A stretch of DNA of 64,000 bases, taken from positions 30,771,592 to 30,835,591 of the forward strand of contig OY726569.1 of assembly GCA_963383645.1 (NCBI GenBank), read 5' to 3'. The notes beneath the pieces are model-generated. The model was not told the DNA's origin, made no database searches, and saw nothing but the letters and a program-made list of their open reading frames with translations. A program made the translations under genes and the position numbers. Origin of the DNA: Muscardinus avellanarius. Lineage: Eukaryota; Chordata; Mammalia; Rodentia; Gliridae. Within the stretch, counting starts at the first letter, position 1, and each line of letters starts with the position of its first letter. Positions 24,835 to 36,075 of this stretch are shown piece after piece.

Positions 24835-25384
24835 AAAGACAGTTTTTAATTTATATTAAGATTCAAACTGATAGAAGGAATGCCAACCAACTGTAGAGCT
24901 GGATATCTATTATCAGAGTTACAAATTCAACCCACTTTGACCTCTATCTATTATTAATAAAGACTATAGCTTGCCACATGCCTATTATGTGCCATGAACT
25001 ATATATTCAATGTTTTGCATTGTTCTTCTCTTTATCCTAATGGCTACTCTTTAGGATACTATTATTTCCCCTTTAAAACTGGTAAAATGAAGAGCATACC
25101 CCCAAATATATTACCAGTTAATGACAATATCTTGATTTGACCAAGTATTGTTGACTCTCAAATCTCTATTCTTTGTGTACTCTGAGAGTTTCCATGGTTT
25201 CTCAAAGGCACATCTTGTGAGGTAGGTCAAAGTGCCAAGACTGGATTTTCATTCCTCCCACCTTCATGATGCTGTAGTTACCTCTTTTCATCAGCTTGAT
25301 AAACCAAAGCCACAACTCTTCTAGGAATGGTTCTGATTCCCTGAGGCTGAGCAAGATATCCTTCTAGAGCATCCTTTACATTTC

Positions 25385-25555
25385 TCTGATGGACCATTTA
25401 TCATAACGCACCAAACTTTTTAGTCTACTTGTTTGTACACCTCATGTGACTAGGAGCTTCTTGATCACAGGAGATGCCCTTTCAGTTTTCAGCATCTCCA
25501 GGCACAATGTCTATCATTTAGTAGATGCTCAACAGATACTTGTTCAATGGATAGT
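25385..25555 (+). repeat. LINE-2 3' end
   Basis: It reads 'actaggagcttcttgatcac', 'ctccaggcacaatgtctatc', 'gtagatgctcaacagatact' and 'tgttcaatgga'. This is the characteristic L2 3' end order. Confidence 0.75.
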
Positions 25556-25605
25556 AAACTGGTAAAGAATAGAAGACAGTTTGGGTTTATAAAATGTGAT
25601 GAGTT

Positions 25606-25682
25606 ATAAAAAAGGTCCGGGAGTATAGCCAGGAGGTAGAAAGCCTCTGGGTTCCACTCCTAGTACCACCAAAAAAAAAAAA
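25606..25682 (+). repeat. 5'-truncated SINE (ID tail) with 15-bp target-site duplication
   Basis: AAAATGTGATGAGTT occurs at 25591-25605 and 25683-25697. Only the tail GGTCCGGGAGTATAGCCAGG...TAGTACCACC plus poly-A is present. The insert is 77 bp. Confidence 0.9.
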
Positions 25683-26185
25683 AAAATGTGATGAGTTTAC
25701 TATTCATGTCTAAATCCCTATTTTATTAACATTCATCTTGGAATGTGCTATTATAATTAGTACATAGAAAAGCTCAACTTCTAGACGTGGTGAAATAAAA
25801 TTGCAGTTTGAGAGCATTTTTCTTAATTGTTAGGGACTTTTTATTCCATTGAAGATATAATTATGTACAAAACACATCAAATTCAGGATATTTGATGAAT
25901 ATGGAAAAAATTCTCTTCAATAGAAACAGTACTGTTTCTAAAGCTGTTGTTATAGTTCTGGGGGAAGAAGATGATACACAAAGTGAGTGAAAACCAAAAC
26001 AGATTTCGCTCCTTCCTGTGTTTATTCCATTTGGAAAATGAAGGAAGGCGTGTTGTTCGCACCTCCTGTTTAAATACCACCCTTTTACAGAACGGGATTA
26101 AGCACTGAAAACTCAGTTTAGATGAATGAACTTTTAGAACATTCCATCCCTAGCCAACATAAAGGTTAAAATGTTAACAGAATCA

Positions 26186-26371
26186 GCTGGGCATGGTGGC
26201 ACATGCCTGTAATCCCAGTATATCTGGAGGCTGAGACAGAAGAATCTTAAAGCCAGCCTCGGTAACATAGTGAGACCCTCTCTCAAAACACAAAATAAAA
26301 AGGTCTAGGGGAGGTAGAATGGTCTAGTGGTAGAATACCCCTGAGTTCAATCCTCAGTACTGGAAAAAAAT
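26186..26371 (+). repeat. B1-dID-type SINE with 18-bp target-site duplication
   Basis: AAAATGTTAACAGAATCA (26168-26185) and AAAATTTTAACAGAATCA (26372-26389) flank it, one mismatch apart. It has a full head, middle and ID tail. Confidence 0.92.
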
Positions 26372-26468
26372 AAAATTTTAACAGAATCAAAGAAAGTTTT
26401 CAATTTAAACATATTTAAAGTTCAATTTAAATACATTTCATATTTAATTTAATGAATTTCCCAAGACA

Positions 26469-26645
26469 GATTATAAGTCATTTACAATTTGTGGGAAGAG
26501 TGCATATATATTGTGGAATGAATAATCTTCATACTTTTAAAGCAGGCAATGCTAAACTTTAGTGAGATTATAAACCATTTATTATTTGTGGGAAGAATCC
26601 TGATATATTGTGGAATGAATAATCTTCATTTAAAGTAGGCAATTC
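26469..26645 (+). repeat. Tandem duplication, two copies about 97 bp apart
   Basis: Copy 1 starts GATTATAAGTCATTTACAAT at 26469. Copy 2 starts GATTATAAACCATTTATTAT at 26566. Both continue TTGTGGGAAGA and TGTGGAATGAATAATCTTCA and end in AAAG(C/T)AGGCAAT. Copies differ by scattered substitutions and a small gap. Confidence 0.85.
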
Positions 26646-27009
26646 TTATACACCACTTATGTGATACAGACACTAATGCTCCTTGGAATTTATAAGGTAG
26701 AGAGATCACACGGTGTTGAAGAGATAATTATCTATTTATGGGTGAAGGGAAAAACGAGAAGAAGCGATATGAACAGTGATTAGACTATTGCAAATACGAA
26801 GGGCCTGAACTATAATGATAAAAATAGGAATGCAAAAGCAGAGTTTTGAGGGATACTAAGGGAGAAGGGCTTGTTAAAGACAATTTGTTTGCAGACAATG
26901 TGTCATAGATTTCTAAAGGGAGAATAACAGTCTTACCATGAGATCAATTTCATGATACATAATTTGAAATTAAGAATTTAAAAGAGTGTATCCCCAGAGT
27001 TTTCCTCCA

Positions 27010-27345
27010 TGGTATACATAAATGTTTTCTTCTTTCTGAATATATATCTTTTGAAGTATATATTTCCAAGCCTTTCTGGCAATTAGATTGGTAATATGGG
27101 CAGTGGGCTGTAAGCAGAAGCCCCCGGTTGGCCCTCCAGCTCTCTGGAATTTGACTCTGGAAGGCTCGTGGTGAGATGGTGGAATGTCAAAGATATAGGC
27201 AAATTGGATCCTTGAGTCACATCTGAGTGGTGGCCCTAGAGAAGCACTGGAGCCACAGGCCTTACTGGGGAGAGAATAATGTTTTATTTGTTAAGGCATT
27301 GTGAGGTATAATTGCTATTGCAACATATGCAGATGTTCTGATCAA
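27010..27345 (+). mobile_element. Possible old LTR-like repeat
   Basis: The stretch ends 'tgttttatttgttaaggcat' then 'tataattgctattgcaacat', which resembles the ends of MLT-type LTRs, and contains 'ctctctggaatttgactctg'. The similarity is weak and recalled, so the family is uncertain. Confidence 0.3.
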
Positions 27346-27769
27346 CAAAAGGGGCGATGCTCACAATTTTAGCATATTGTGGAGAGAGCACTCAGATTTA
27401 GAAGATGCTTTTTTTTTCTTTTTTTTTTATTGGTGCACTGTATTCATACATCATAGTAGGATACATACTTTTGTAGACATACATGCACACTTTTCCCAGT
27501 CAGCCCCACCCAATCCCCACCCCATTCTCTCCCTATCCCTCCCTCCCATGCTTGGCTTAGTAGTTGACATCTAGTATTATGGCAATTTATCTAAAATTAA
27601 AAATGATAATCTCACATAACAGTTTCATTTGTCTGATACCAAGCTTTTGATGACTTAAAGATAACATTTCAATATTTCTTTTTGCTTTCTTTCTTACCAG
27701 AGAATATTTTTTTCTATTTTTTAGGTGAAACTATCATATATTTATATATATATTTTTCAGAAAAAAATC

Positions 27770-28462
27770 TATCCTAATATGGAATATGGATTCTAGGTAC
27801 CCAAAACGATCTTGAAAAAGAACAAAGCTAGAAGATATATATTTTCTGATTTCAAACCATATAAAGCTACAATAATTGAAACAGTGTAGTACTATTCTAA
27901 AGGCAGATATATAAACCATTGGAGTTAAATAAAAGCCTAGAGCTAAATTCTTCCCTATATTGTCAAGTTATTTTTGACAAGGTTTCCACGAACCTTTGGT
28001 GGTGAAAATGATAATCTTTTAACTAAATATTGTTAAAAATAATAGTTACTTGGAAAAGAATAAAATTGGACCCTTACCTAATCCCATATACAAATATTAA
28101 CTCAAAATAGATAATAGACCTAAATATAAATCTTAAGACTATAAACTTTTAGGAGAAAATCTGGGTCATAAAACCTCACAACATTGAAATTGGCAGTGAT
28201 TTCTTGGTTATGATTTCAATGGCACAGGCAACAGAGGAGTATACAGACTCCCTAAAAAATAAAAAAAAATTGTATATCCAAAGACAATGTAAACAGAATT
28301 AACAGTTACTAATAGAATGGGATAAAATATTTCCAATTGCTATATCTGAAGGTATATTAATATTCCAACTAGAAATCCTAAAAATTAACAACAATAAAGG
28401 CAAACAATACCATTTAGAGATAGGTAAAAGACTAACATAAATAATGAATCTCCACAGATAAC
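27770..28462 (+). mobile_element. Decayed LINE-1 ORF2 C-terminal fragment, inverted inside the composite L1
   Basis: The plus strand has the order of L1 ORF2 3' sequence: 'gaaaaagaacaaagctaga', then 'tcaaaccatataaagctaca', 'aggagaaaatctggg' and 'gggataaaatatttccaa'. In-frame stops occur (for example TAG soon after AACAAAGC), so it is a dead copy. Its 5' side (27571-27770) is AT-rich and not assigned. Confidence 0.7.
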
Positions 28463-28467
28463 CAATC

Positions 28468-29385
28468 TTAATTGTCTGTTGGATGGAAACTCTTGTTTCT
28501 CTGGTTCTGGTGTGTGTTACCTATTTCTTCTTTGTAGTTAATCTCTTTGAGTATTTTCTCTAGTGCTGGTTTTGAAGACATAAATTCCTTCAGTTTCTGT
28601 CTGTCATGGAAGCTTCTTATTTTTCCATCTAATTTGATAGAAAGTTTTGCTGGGTAGGAAATTTTTGGCTGGAAGTTGTTTTCTTTCAGAGTTTGGAATA
28701 TGTTACTCCAAGCCCTTCTGGCTCTCATGACTTGGTTTGGGAAGTCTGGAGTGATTCTAATTGGTTTGCCTCTGAATGTCACTTGGCCCTTTGTTTTTGT
28801 TGCCTTTAAGATTCTCTGCTTGGCTTCCACATTGGTCATTTTGACAATTATGTGGCGTGGGGATCCTCTTCTCCGATCCTGTCTAAAGGGAGTTCTATAA
28901 GTTTCCTGGACCTGTGTATCAACCTCTTGCTCTACGTTTGGAAAATTTTCTGCTATTACTTCCTTGAAGAGATTGTTGATCCCTTTGGTTTCACTTTCTT
29001 TTCCCTCCTCTATTCCAATTATTCTTAGGTTAGCTCTCTTAAGATGGGCCCATATTTCTTCAATGTCAGATTCCGGCTGTTGGATATTTTTTTCTAGATT
29101 AGAAACTATGAGTTCATTTTTGGATTGCTCATCTTCTAAGAGCGAGATTCTGTTCTCCATGTGGTCTAATCGGTTGTTTGTGCTTTGAATTGAGGCCTTT
29201 ACTTCATTAATTGCATCCTTTATCTCTTTTTGGCTCTCTCTGAGTTCTTTTCGAAGCACCTCTATTATTTCTACAGTTATTTTCCTGATTTGATCTTCTA
29301 GAAATCTCTGATTTTCTGTTTTATCGGGTTCTGATGTTGTGGGGTTGTGGGCATTCATTGCTCCAGTATTATTCCTCTTTCCCAT
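28468..29385 (-). CDS. LINE-1 ORF1 protein, intact 305-codon frame
   Basis: This encodes the L1 RNA-binding chaperone ORF1p, which coats L1 RNA as a trimer during retrotransposition. Counting from the ATG at 29385, residues about 28-115 form a long heptad coiled coil (RKELRESQKEIKDAINEV, LDHMENRISLLEDEQ). Residues about 117-210 form the RRM (ANLRIIGIEEGKE; GSPRHIIVKM). Residues about 211-280 form the C-terminal domain (NNFQPKISYPAKLS). The frame stays open 15 codons upstream to a GTG at 29430 but has no ATG there, so I start at 29385. The frame has no stop or frameshift, which suggests a fairly recent insertion. No ORF2 follows on this strand. The element is in the same orientation as STXBP6. 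Confidence 0.9.
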   Translation of the reverse strand: MGKRNNTGAMNAHNPTTSEPDKTENQRFLEDQIRKITVEIIEVLRKELRESQKEIKDAINEVKASIQSTNNRLDHMENRISLLEDEQSKNELIVSNLEKNIQQPESDIEEIWAHLKRANLRIIGIEEGKESETKGINNLFKEVIAENFPNVEQEVDTQVQETYRTPFRQDRRRGSPRHIIVKMTNVEAKQRILKATKTKGQVTFRGKPIRITPDFPNQVMRARRAWSNIFQTLKENNFQPKISYPAKLSIKLDGKIRSFHDRQKLKEFMSSKPALEKILKEINYKEEIGNTHQNQRNKSFHPTDN

Positions 29386-30177
29386 GATTTCCGATGTTTG
29401 TGCCTTCTCTGGGTTCTTCCCTTGGGTCACTATGACTTCCCTTAAGGTGTTCTGGATCTCGAGTCAGTAGTATCTCGGACCCCACTACTCCTTTACTGGG
29501 TTTTATCACAGAGTCTCCGACCCAGAGAGTCGATAGAGGCTGCTTTAGACTGTGGGGGGTGCCAGGTTGCACGTTCTCCTATGGTGTGATATCTCTGCCA
29601 CCGCCCCTCCCCCACTGGGTCAAGTCCCAGGGAGTACAGTACTGGGATTTCTCCTCTGTGGCCCACAATTTGACTCACTGTTCTTGAGTACACAGATGTA
29701 GCTGTACTGGCCTCGCTGAATTCGGTGCTGCTGCCGCCGGTGGCAATATGGCGCCGCTGCTACGCCCTCGGTTATGGGGCTGGCGTTTTTCTTCTTGATT
29801 TTGATTTCTACTCTGAATCCCTGCAGCGTGTGCTGAGCTTGGCCACTGGGAGCTTTAGATGCTCTCTGCGCGGAGAAATCCCGCCTAGCTGTTCTGCAGT
29901 GGCTCACCTCGGCTTGCTGTAGCCGTCCCGTGAATTCGCCGGTGCCTCCGGCAGTATGGTGCTGCTGCCGCGTCTGCCGCGTCCTCGGGCGCGAGGCCGG
30001 TTATCTCCTCTGTGGCTCTGTTCTCAGTCCGCTTTCTCTCTGGAGCCTGGTGATTTTTTGTTTCACTGGTGATGGTGTTTTCTGGCTATGAAAGGCGCTG
30101 ATTTTGTGGTAATGGAGATTTGTTGTTAGCGGGGCTCTTAAGCCCCGCTTTTCTCGGTCGCCATCTTCCCGGAAGTC
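29386..30177 (-). promoter_or_regulatory. LINE-1 5' UTR / internal promoter
   Basis: About 790 nt of GC- and CpG-rich DNA lies between the 5' target-site duplication and the ORF1 ATG. At its very start the minus strand reads AAGATGGCGACC (+ strand GCCATCTT at 30160-30167), the YY1 motif found at the start of active L1 promoters. Two related segments, each opening with GAATTC and rich in GCTGCTGCCGC, sit at about 29718-29777 and 29933-29992. They may be remnants of promoter monomers. Confidence 0.75.
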
Positions 30178-30191
30178 TAGAAGATGCTTTT

Positions 30192-33100
30192 GAAAATGTT
30201 TTATTTATGTAGAGCAGATCAAACCAAGGATATCATTTTTGAGTGTAGGGTTGGGAAGGGTGAAACTGATAAATGCATCCAATAAGTGTGTAATGAATGA
30301 AATTAGCTGCTTAAATCTTTGAAAATATTTAGATTATCTAATTAAAAAAATTTCTAAAAGTTTTAGAATGTTTACTTTCCCTACAACTCTTTAAAGACAC
30401 AAAAAAGTAGGTGCTATTGGAAAACAAGCACTAACAAAGCTAATTTTATGGTTTAAACTTAAGAGCTGGGGGTCGAGCTCAGTAGTAGAGCAATGCCTAG
30501 CATGCATGGCGTTCAAAATTCAATTCCCAGCACTAAATAAAAAAAATAAAAACGTAGACTTTACTTACCAATATATGTATGTCATTTTCTGCTTTGAACT
30601 AGCTACTCTTAGTAACAATATTCATAGTGCCACTGTCTCTCTTGTACAGAGTGGGTGAGGTTTTTCCACTTCTTTTCTTATTAAATATATGGAAATAAAG
30701 TAAAAATATCATATCATCCAAGTGTGATTACACTGCAGTCATGTGGTTTTCAGGGGGACCAGAGGCGGCATCAGGGGTGAAGGGGTCAAGAGCTGTCACT
30801 TCACACTCTTTTCTGCCACTTAAGAACACCAGCACTCATTCCTGTTAGTGATTAATACCCTTCAGTGTATGTACAAAGTCACACACTGTGGTACTTAATG
30901 ATGTTTTAATAAGATAATTGGTAATATTTTTTTAATACTAGTACTTCTCATTTTAGTACAGAAACAGCTCTTGTAAGTATAAAATATTTGGTTTGCACCT
31001 AAGACCTGGTCCAAATAATAAAGATAAATGGCATTTGAAAATTCACAACTCAAAAGCAAAAAACCAATCAAAACCAGTTAAATGGTAGCTATTAGCTGAT
31101 ATATTTTCCGTTTGTAAGTTCTTGTTCTAGGGAGAAAGCAATATGAAAATATGTCTAAAGGTCAACAAGAGAAAAAAAAAGATAAATGGGAAATGATATT
31201 CTTTTTCTTAATTTCTAAGTCTTCAGAAAAACTCTTACATGAGTAAGATCTTGCTTCAAGTAAAATCTTACATGAGTCTAATTAAGCTTTTTTTTTTCTT
31301 TTCTGCAGGATGGAGCTATAATTAAAGCCTTACCTTATATGGCTTACTAACTCACAGCTGCAAGCTGAATGTTTTAACATATCATCATATTGGCATTAGT
31401 TTAACAAAATGTAGTAATCATTTCCTTTTGTGAACTAAAAGACATCGAGAACAGGAATATTTTGATTCTTATGTTAGCTGATCCAGACATAATTATTAGG
31501 GGTTATGGGGTATACATGGAACTGTAATTTTTCTATCCCCCCCCCCTTTTAGGTAATTGAATGCTTTGCTTATTTTGAATAAATGTAACAACATAAATGA
31601 TCTACAACAAAGGGTGGAAACAACAGGGAAGATGAAAGAAATAGAAAATTCCTAAGCTCTGTAAAACATGTGAAAATTTTAAAGATGAAAATGTGGTTTG
31701 AGAAGTATAAAAACTTAAGGGCCCACCAGTTATTTCCATAAAAATATGCAATTCATACTCTTAAGATGCCAATAGTGTCTGTCTTTCTCTGTTGAAGTTC
31801 AGAAGAAGTATGTATATTATTTGAAATCTGAAATCTTATTGTCATCTAACTGTACTCTCAGGTCTCATAATCATACAATACCATCTTCATGTGAATATTT
31901 GTGTAGTGTCTTGATCAAAAGTAAGTAAGCAAGCAAGCAAAAAAAAAATGTTGTTAAAGTATTTTGTTATTTGTGGCTTTGGGAGGACAGGAGGAATGGC
32001 AGAATAGAAGAACTCTCAGATCTCAGAACTGAAACTGAGTGCATGTGGAATACCTTACACTACAGTCAGAACTCTGTGACCCAGGGACTTGAGCTCATTT
32101 CTGCAAGGGCTAGGACAGAACCGATCTTTTTAAAATGAAAAATCAAAAGGCCAACAAATGTGTAGGGCAAAGGATACTAGGATTAATCCAAAGGGTCTGA
32201 GGTTCTTCTCTAACGTGACTAGCTGTACATGAGCATCTGTATCTTTGACTTTTCTCATGGTCAAGCATGTCTGTAAGAATGTCTGAGTTATCTCTAGGGA
32301 GTGTGTTAAGATACCCCACTGAGCTGTGAGTGGCTAGAAATAGCAACCAGAAGCAAAGAACAACTAATGGTCTCTTGGGGTTTGGCAACCAAAAAGCATC
32401 TTTTCCTTCTTGTTGAATTCTGGTCAAAGGTCTGGATTATTTCCCAACTGAGAGCTTCACTGGCTTTTGAATGAGCATCAGTACATTTTCTTTTTTGTCT
32501 CTAGCTGTGGAATTGAAGGAAATGTGGGCATTTTTATTTTAAATGGTCATTATAGTTAAGGGTTTTTTCATGTACCTGTTACTTAAATCTTTTTAGAAAT
32601 GTACTGAGCAAATTTGAGCATAAACACCTATATGAAAGGACACCTCCTCTTCTCCAATTCCTGCTACTTTGTACTCAAGTGGGGATGAAAAAGTCAAGCA
32701 GGCTAAAAAAATAGTAAAAAAACATAACAACAACAAAAAAGAAAAAATATACAAGACATTTAAAAAGGAAAGAAATAGACAACCTTGCTTATCCAAAATC
32801 CAACGGACATTAAAAATGAAGACCGAAAACTTTACAAAGATTTCCCAAATGGGAAGCTGGCCAGGCAAATCCACAGGGAGCCGAGTTCTGTGATTACCAG
32901 TGAAAGTTGCATTGTCTGTCCCTGTCTGCCCTCCTTCTACTCGGTTCTCTAATTTTAGACATATTGGCTTTGACAGCATCCCTTAACAAAAAGATCAGCA
33001 GCAAGCAGTCCTAAAACTGACATTTCCCACACTAAGAAGGGAGTGAAATTACACACCGTCTTCTTGTAGGTTAATAGCTTTTATGTAATCACAAAAAGCA

Positions 33101-33237
33101 TCTTCAGGGACTGGAACCATATCACGATCAATTTCTTTCTGATTATTGCTCTTTACTTTTTCAAAGTATACTAAAACTCCTTAATAAATGTACTCCTAAG
33201 ATTATCTTTCTGATGAAAGACTTACTTTGAAGTCTTT
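30192..33237. other. Unique AT-rich intron with one ID element
   Basis: The ID copy at 30463 is the only feature seen. Short homopolymers (poly-C near 31540, A-rich near 32700) are the rest. Confidence 0.5.
30463..30555 (+). repeat. ID-type SINE
   Basis: It reads GAGCTGGGGGTCGAGCTCAG, TAGCATGCATGGCGTTC and CAATTCCCAGCACTAAATAA with a poly-A tail. There is no B1 head. The ID body keeps recognisable tRNA-like A and B box spacing. Confidence 0.8.
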
Positions 33238-33440
33238 AGGGTAAGGGTCAGCAAACTTCTGTAAGGGTTCAAATGCCAAATGTTTTTGGGTTTTGTGAGC
33301 CATGGTGTCTTAGGTGCAATGGTATTGTAGCATGAATCTGGCCATAGGCAATATGTAAACGAATGGGTGTGGTCATAGTCCACTAAAACTTTATTTACAG
33401 AAACAGGCTGAATTTGCCCCAGTGCCTACAGTTGTGGACC
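33238..33440 (+). mobile_element. hAT-Charlie-type non-autonomous DNA transposon (MER20-like)
   Basis: It runs 'gggtcagcaaacttctgtaa', 'ttgggttttgtgagccatgg', 'ggccataggcaatatgtaaa', 'aatgggtgtggtcatagtcc' and 'actttatttacagaaacagg'. It is an old fossil. The family name is from memory. Confidence 0.6.
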
Positions 33441-35089
33441 TCTCTAGGATCATAATTAATTAGTTATCATAACTGGTGGGTACCAACACATAACCAATTA
33501 ACACAGCAAATGATGTTGATCTATTTAAAAAATAACCATAGGCAGAAGGGAATTTGGATCATGATCTCAAGGTAAAGTGTCCCATATTCGCCTAGCCAGA
33601 ATTTGGAATGCATGATTGAGCATTATGCCCTATGACCTACAAACACATTTTAGCGAACATTTTGTTCTATGTTTACAGAATCACATTTCCTGAGAAAATG
33701 ACTATCCCTGAAAACCTAGTAAGTATGGTAACCCTATCTATAGTATAACTTGTTCTTGAAAAATAAGAACACTAATAGCTAATTCATACTGGATACTTAC
33801 TCCATGAGAGGCACTGTTCAAAACAGTCTTTAAAAATTGACTCAAAGCTCAAAACAGCCTCATCAGGTAGGTACCATTTTACAAATTTAGGAATAGCCCA
33901 AGAGGCAGATAAATAATTTGGCTGAAATCAAGAGGTAGTATTTGAACTCCAGCACTCTTGCTACTGAGTCTGTGTCCTTAATATACGTTTAAAAGAGAAT
34001 GATGAAAAGGAATGCAAGTGAGTGCTCAGCCCTGGGAATTCTGCCTGGCTACTCTTTGTTGATTAGAAAATATTTACTGACTTCCTACACCATGTGATAG
34101 GTAGCATGTCTAGTATTTTACATATATTGTGTTATTCAATACCACCTCCAACTCTATATGGAAGAAACTATTATCCTATTTTTAAAAACAAAAACCATGT
34201 TTTAGGAAGCTTATGAATTGCCCACTTAGTAAGTGATGTAACCACTCATACTAGTTCTATTGAGATTACCATTCATTTGAAACCTAAGGTAATCACTTTG
34301 TGCACAGCTATTTATAGGAGATTCACATTACTAGGAGAGCAAGAAGACCATACTCTAGGCTAGTAGGCAGCAGGTATTTCAGTTTTGAAGCCTAGGTATG
34401 TGACACATGCCTCTTGAGACTTAACTTCCCACCACAGTATGCACACCACAGAGATGCTTAGAATTCACTTTCTTTACCCATCAACAGATGAAACCTGAAA
34501 ATGGCTTTGACTGTGTGATTCCTTGTTCAGCTCTTTTGACATTGCTTGTCTAGGCATCATGCCATTCTGGGGTTTATCAAACTCCTAGAGCTTTCCTGGC
34601 ATCTGCTCCATTGTTCCAAAAAAGGTTACTGGCATACACTTTGAGGCACTTTATTCTTTAGGCTTGGTCAGAGACTGTAGCTATGCTAGTTCTATCTTGG
34701 GATCTATTTTAATTAGAGATAGATCAGAGACAGAATTTGCATTCTCCTAGTTGCTTTTGAGTTACATTCAAGAAAAGAAGGGAAAATCCTTTTTATCCTA
34801 TCATTTTTAAAGCCAGAAGTCTAAAAAACATAACTGCATTTTTCTCTGTCAAAGAATTAATTCAGTAACGTTTGCTTGGATTGACCATTTACTGAACACA
34901 CAACATATATTCCTTATTCTTTCACCTAGAACTTTATCTCCCATTATTTTAAGGAAACATTCAAAATAATTTTTAAAGATTAAGCAATTAAGCCTAACAA
35001 ATATGTTTACCATATCTGTGATCATTATTGTTTATTACATCCTACTCCTACACTTTGGGTTCATTTTACTTCATGCATTCAGGGCTTCT
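33441..35089. other. Intron with two faint ancient repeats
   Basis: About 33780-33980 and 34070-34260 show 'ggcactgttcaaaacagtct', 'tcatcaggtaggtaccattt' and 'tgacttcctacaccatgtga', which are old mammalian-wide repeat patterns that I do not assign to a family. Confidence 0.35.
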
Positions 35090-35700
35090 TTCAGTGATGT
35101 TCTGGAGGTGGTGAATAAGAAAACTTTGCTCACCTGGAAACATAATTGCATTTCCCTTTGAATTTTATAGTCTAGCTGGGTATGGAATTCTAGATTGACA
35201 GCCATTTCTGGAACCTGGAAGATATCAATTTATTGACTATTGCTATCTCTTGTTGCTGATAAGCCATCAGTTTGTCCTTTCATTGTAGAAAAATTATCTC
35301 TCATTTTTAGAGTTTTTTATGACTTTCTCTTTGTTCCAAGTGTTCTGCTTCATATGTTTTTCTCTAGGTAAAACTTTCATTTTCAAGTGGCACTTGGTAA
35401 TATTCTTGGTCTGAATGTTTACTTCTGGAAAAGTTTTAATTATTGTGTTTTGGAATGGAAAATTGGTTTTCTACCCTCTTTTAACCTCTTCTTGAGAAAC
35501 CTTTATGAGATGAATGGTGAAGCCTTTTACTCTATCATCTATGTACAAATGCTCCCTTTGTATTCTTTACTGTTCTGTAGCATATTATGTATGAGTGACT
35601 TTCTCTTAATTATTTCATTTTCCAATTTCTTTTTTTCCATTGAATTGATTTCACTTTGCAATTTTTCTTTTTATTGGCTTTCTCATGTACAGTACATTTT
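35090..35700 (-). mobile_element. Old LINE-1 (HAL1-like) ORF1-region fragment
   Basis: The plus strand reads 'tctagctgggtatggaattc', 'tagattgacagccatttctg' and 'ccattgaattgatttcactt'. This is the antisense of old L1 ORF1 sequence. The plus-strand frame at 35387-35749 is a by-product. Confidence 0.5.
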
Positions 35701-35714
35701 TTTGTACACATTTT

Positions 35715-35932
35715 CTTTTCTTTTCTTTTTTTGTGGTACTAGGGGTTGAACTCAGAGGCATTCTACCAATGAGCTACACTCCCAGCCCTATTTTTTATTC
35801 TTTATTTTGAAACAGGGTCTTAGTAAGTTGTAGAAGGCCTCGCTAAGTAGGTGAGGCTGGCTGAAAATCTGAGATCCTCCTGTCTCAGCCTCCCAAGTAC
35901 TGGGATTACGAACATGCACCACTATACCTGGC
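35715..35932 (-). repeat. B1-dID-type SINE with 12-bp target-site duplication
   Basis: TGTACACATTTT occurs at 35703-35714 and 35933-35944. It inserted in the pyrimidine-rich end of the old L1 fragment. Confidence 0.92.
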
Positions 35933-36075
35933 TGTACACATTTTTTTCTGAGTGGGAAATTTTAATTTCCTATTCTCAATGTCTTCACCCTTCCTCCCTG
36001 TAGAATAGTTAATTATTATTTCCTGTATTGGCTTCTGGACTTAAACACTTAAAGTGCTGGTTTGAGGCTATTTAT

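Larger units (their letters stand above)
23229..24850 (-). mobile_element. LINE-1 3' portion (ORF2 end and 3' UTR), interrupted by two insertions
   Basis: On the plus strand the tail is at the left ('gtatttttattagtgcattg'). Complements of ORF2 text follow: 'ctctagtttccacataagag', 'tcccaccaacagtgtataag', 'ttctgctgccataaacacag', 'gattcttagtgtttttttct' and 'ccaagcaccactgttgaaa'. Same orientation as STXBP6. It is decayed. Confidence 0.85.
27412..30177 (-). mobile_element. Composite LINE-1 with 5' UTR and ORF1, most of ORF2 missing, 14-bp target-site duplication
   Basis: The element is flanked by TAGAAGATGCTTTT at about 27399-27412 and again at 30178-30191. Reading the minus strand, it has a full 5' end, ORF1, and then an abrupt break about six bases after the ORF1 stop. 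It ends with an L1 3' UTR and poly-A (27412 to about 27570). Between these, about 27571-28462 is not collinear. It holds some 200 bp of unassigned AT-rich DNA and a decayed plus-strand ORF2 fragment. The total of 2.8 kb is far short of a 6-7 kb full L1. Confidence 0.75.

Noticed and set aside
26469..26645. CRISPR-like spaced repeats
   Set aside because: There are only two diverged copies in a mammalian intron, explained by tandem duplication.
28964..29188. Plus-strand open frames opposite L1 ORF1
   Set aside because: They are mirror frames of the ORF1 coding region.
29386..29430. Extension of ORF1 by 15 codons to a GTG
   Set aside because: The frame is open, but mammalian translation normally needs ATG and the first one is at 29385.
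31281..31320. Strong poly-T tract and TTTTCTGCAG on the plus strand
   Set aside because: It looks like a splice acceptor, but it is on the strand opposite STXBP6 and no exon with a donor or open frame follows.
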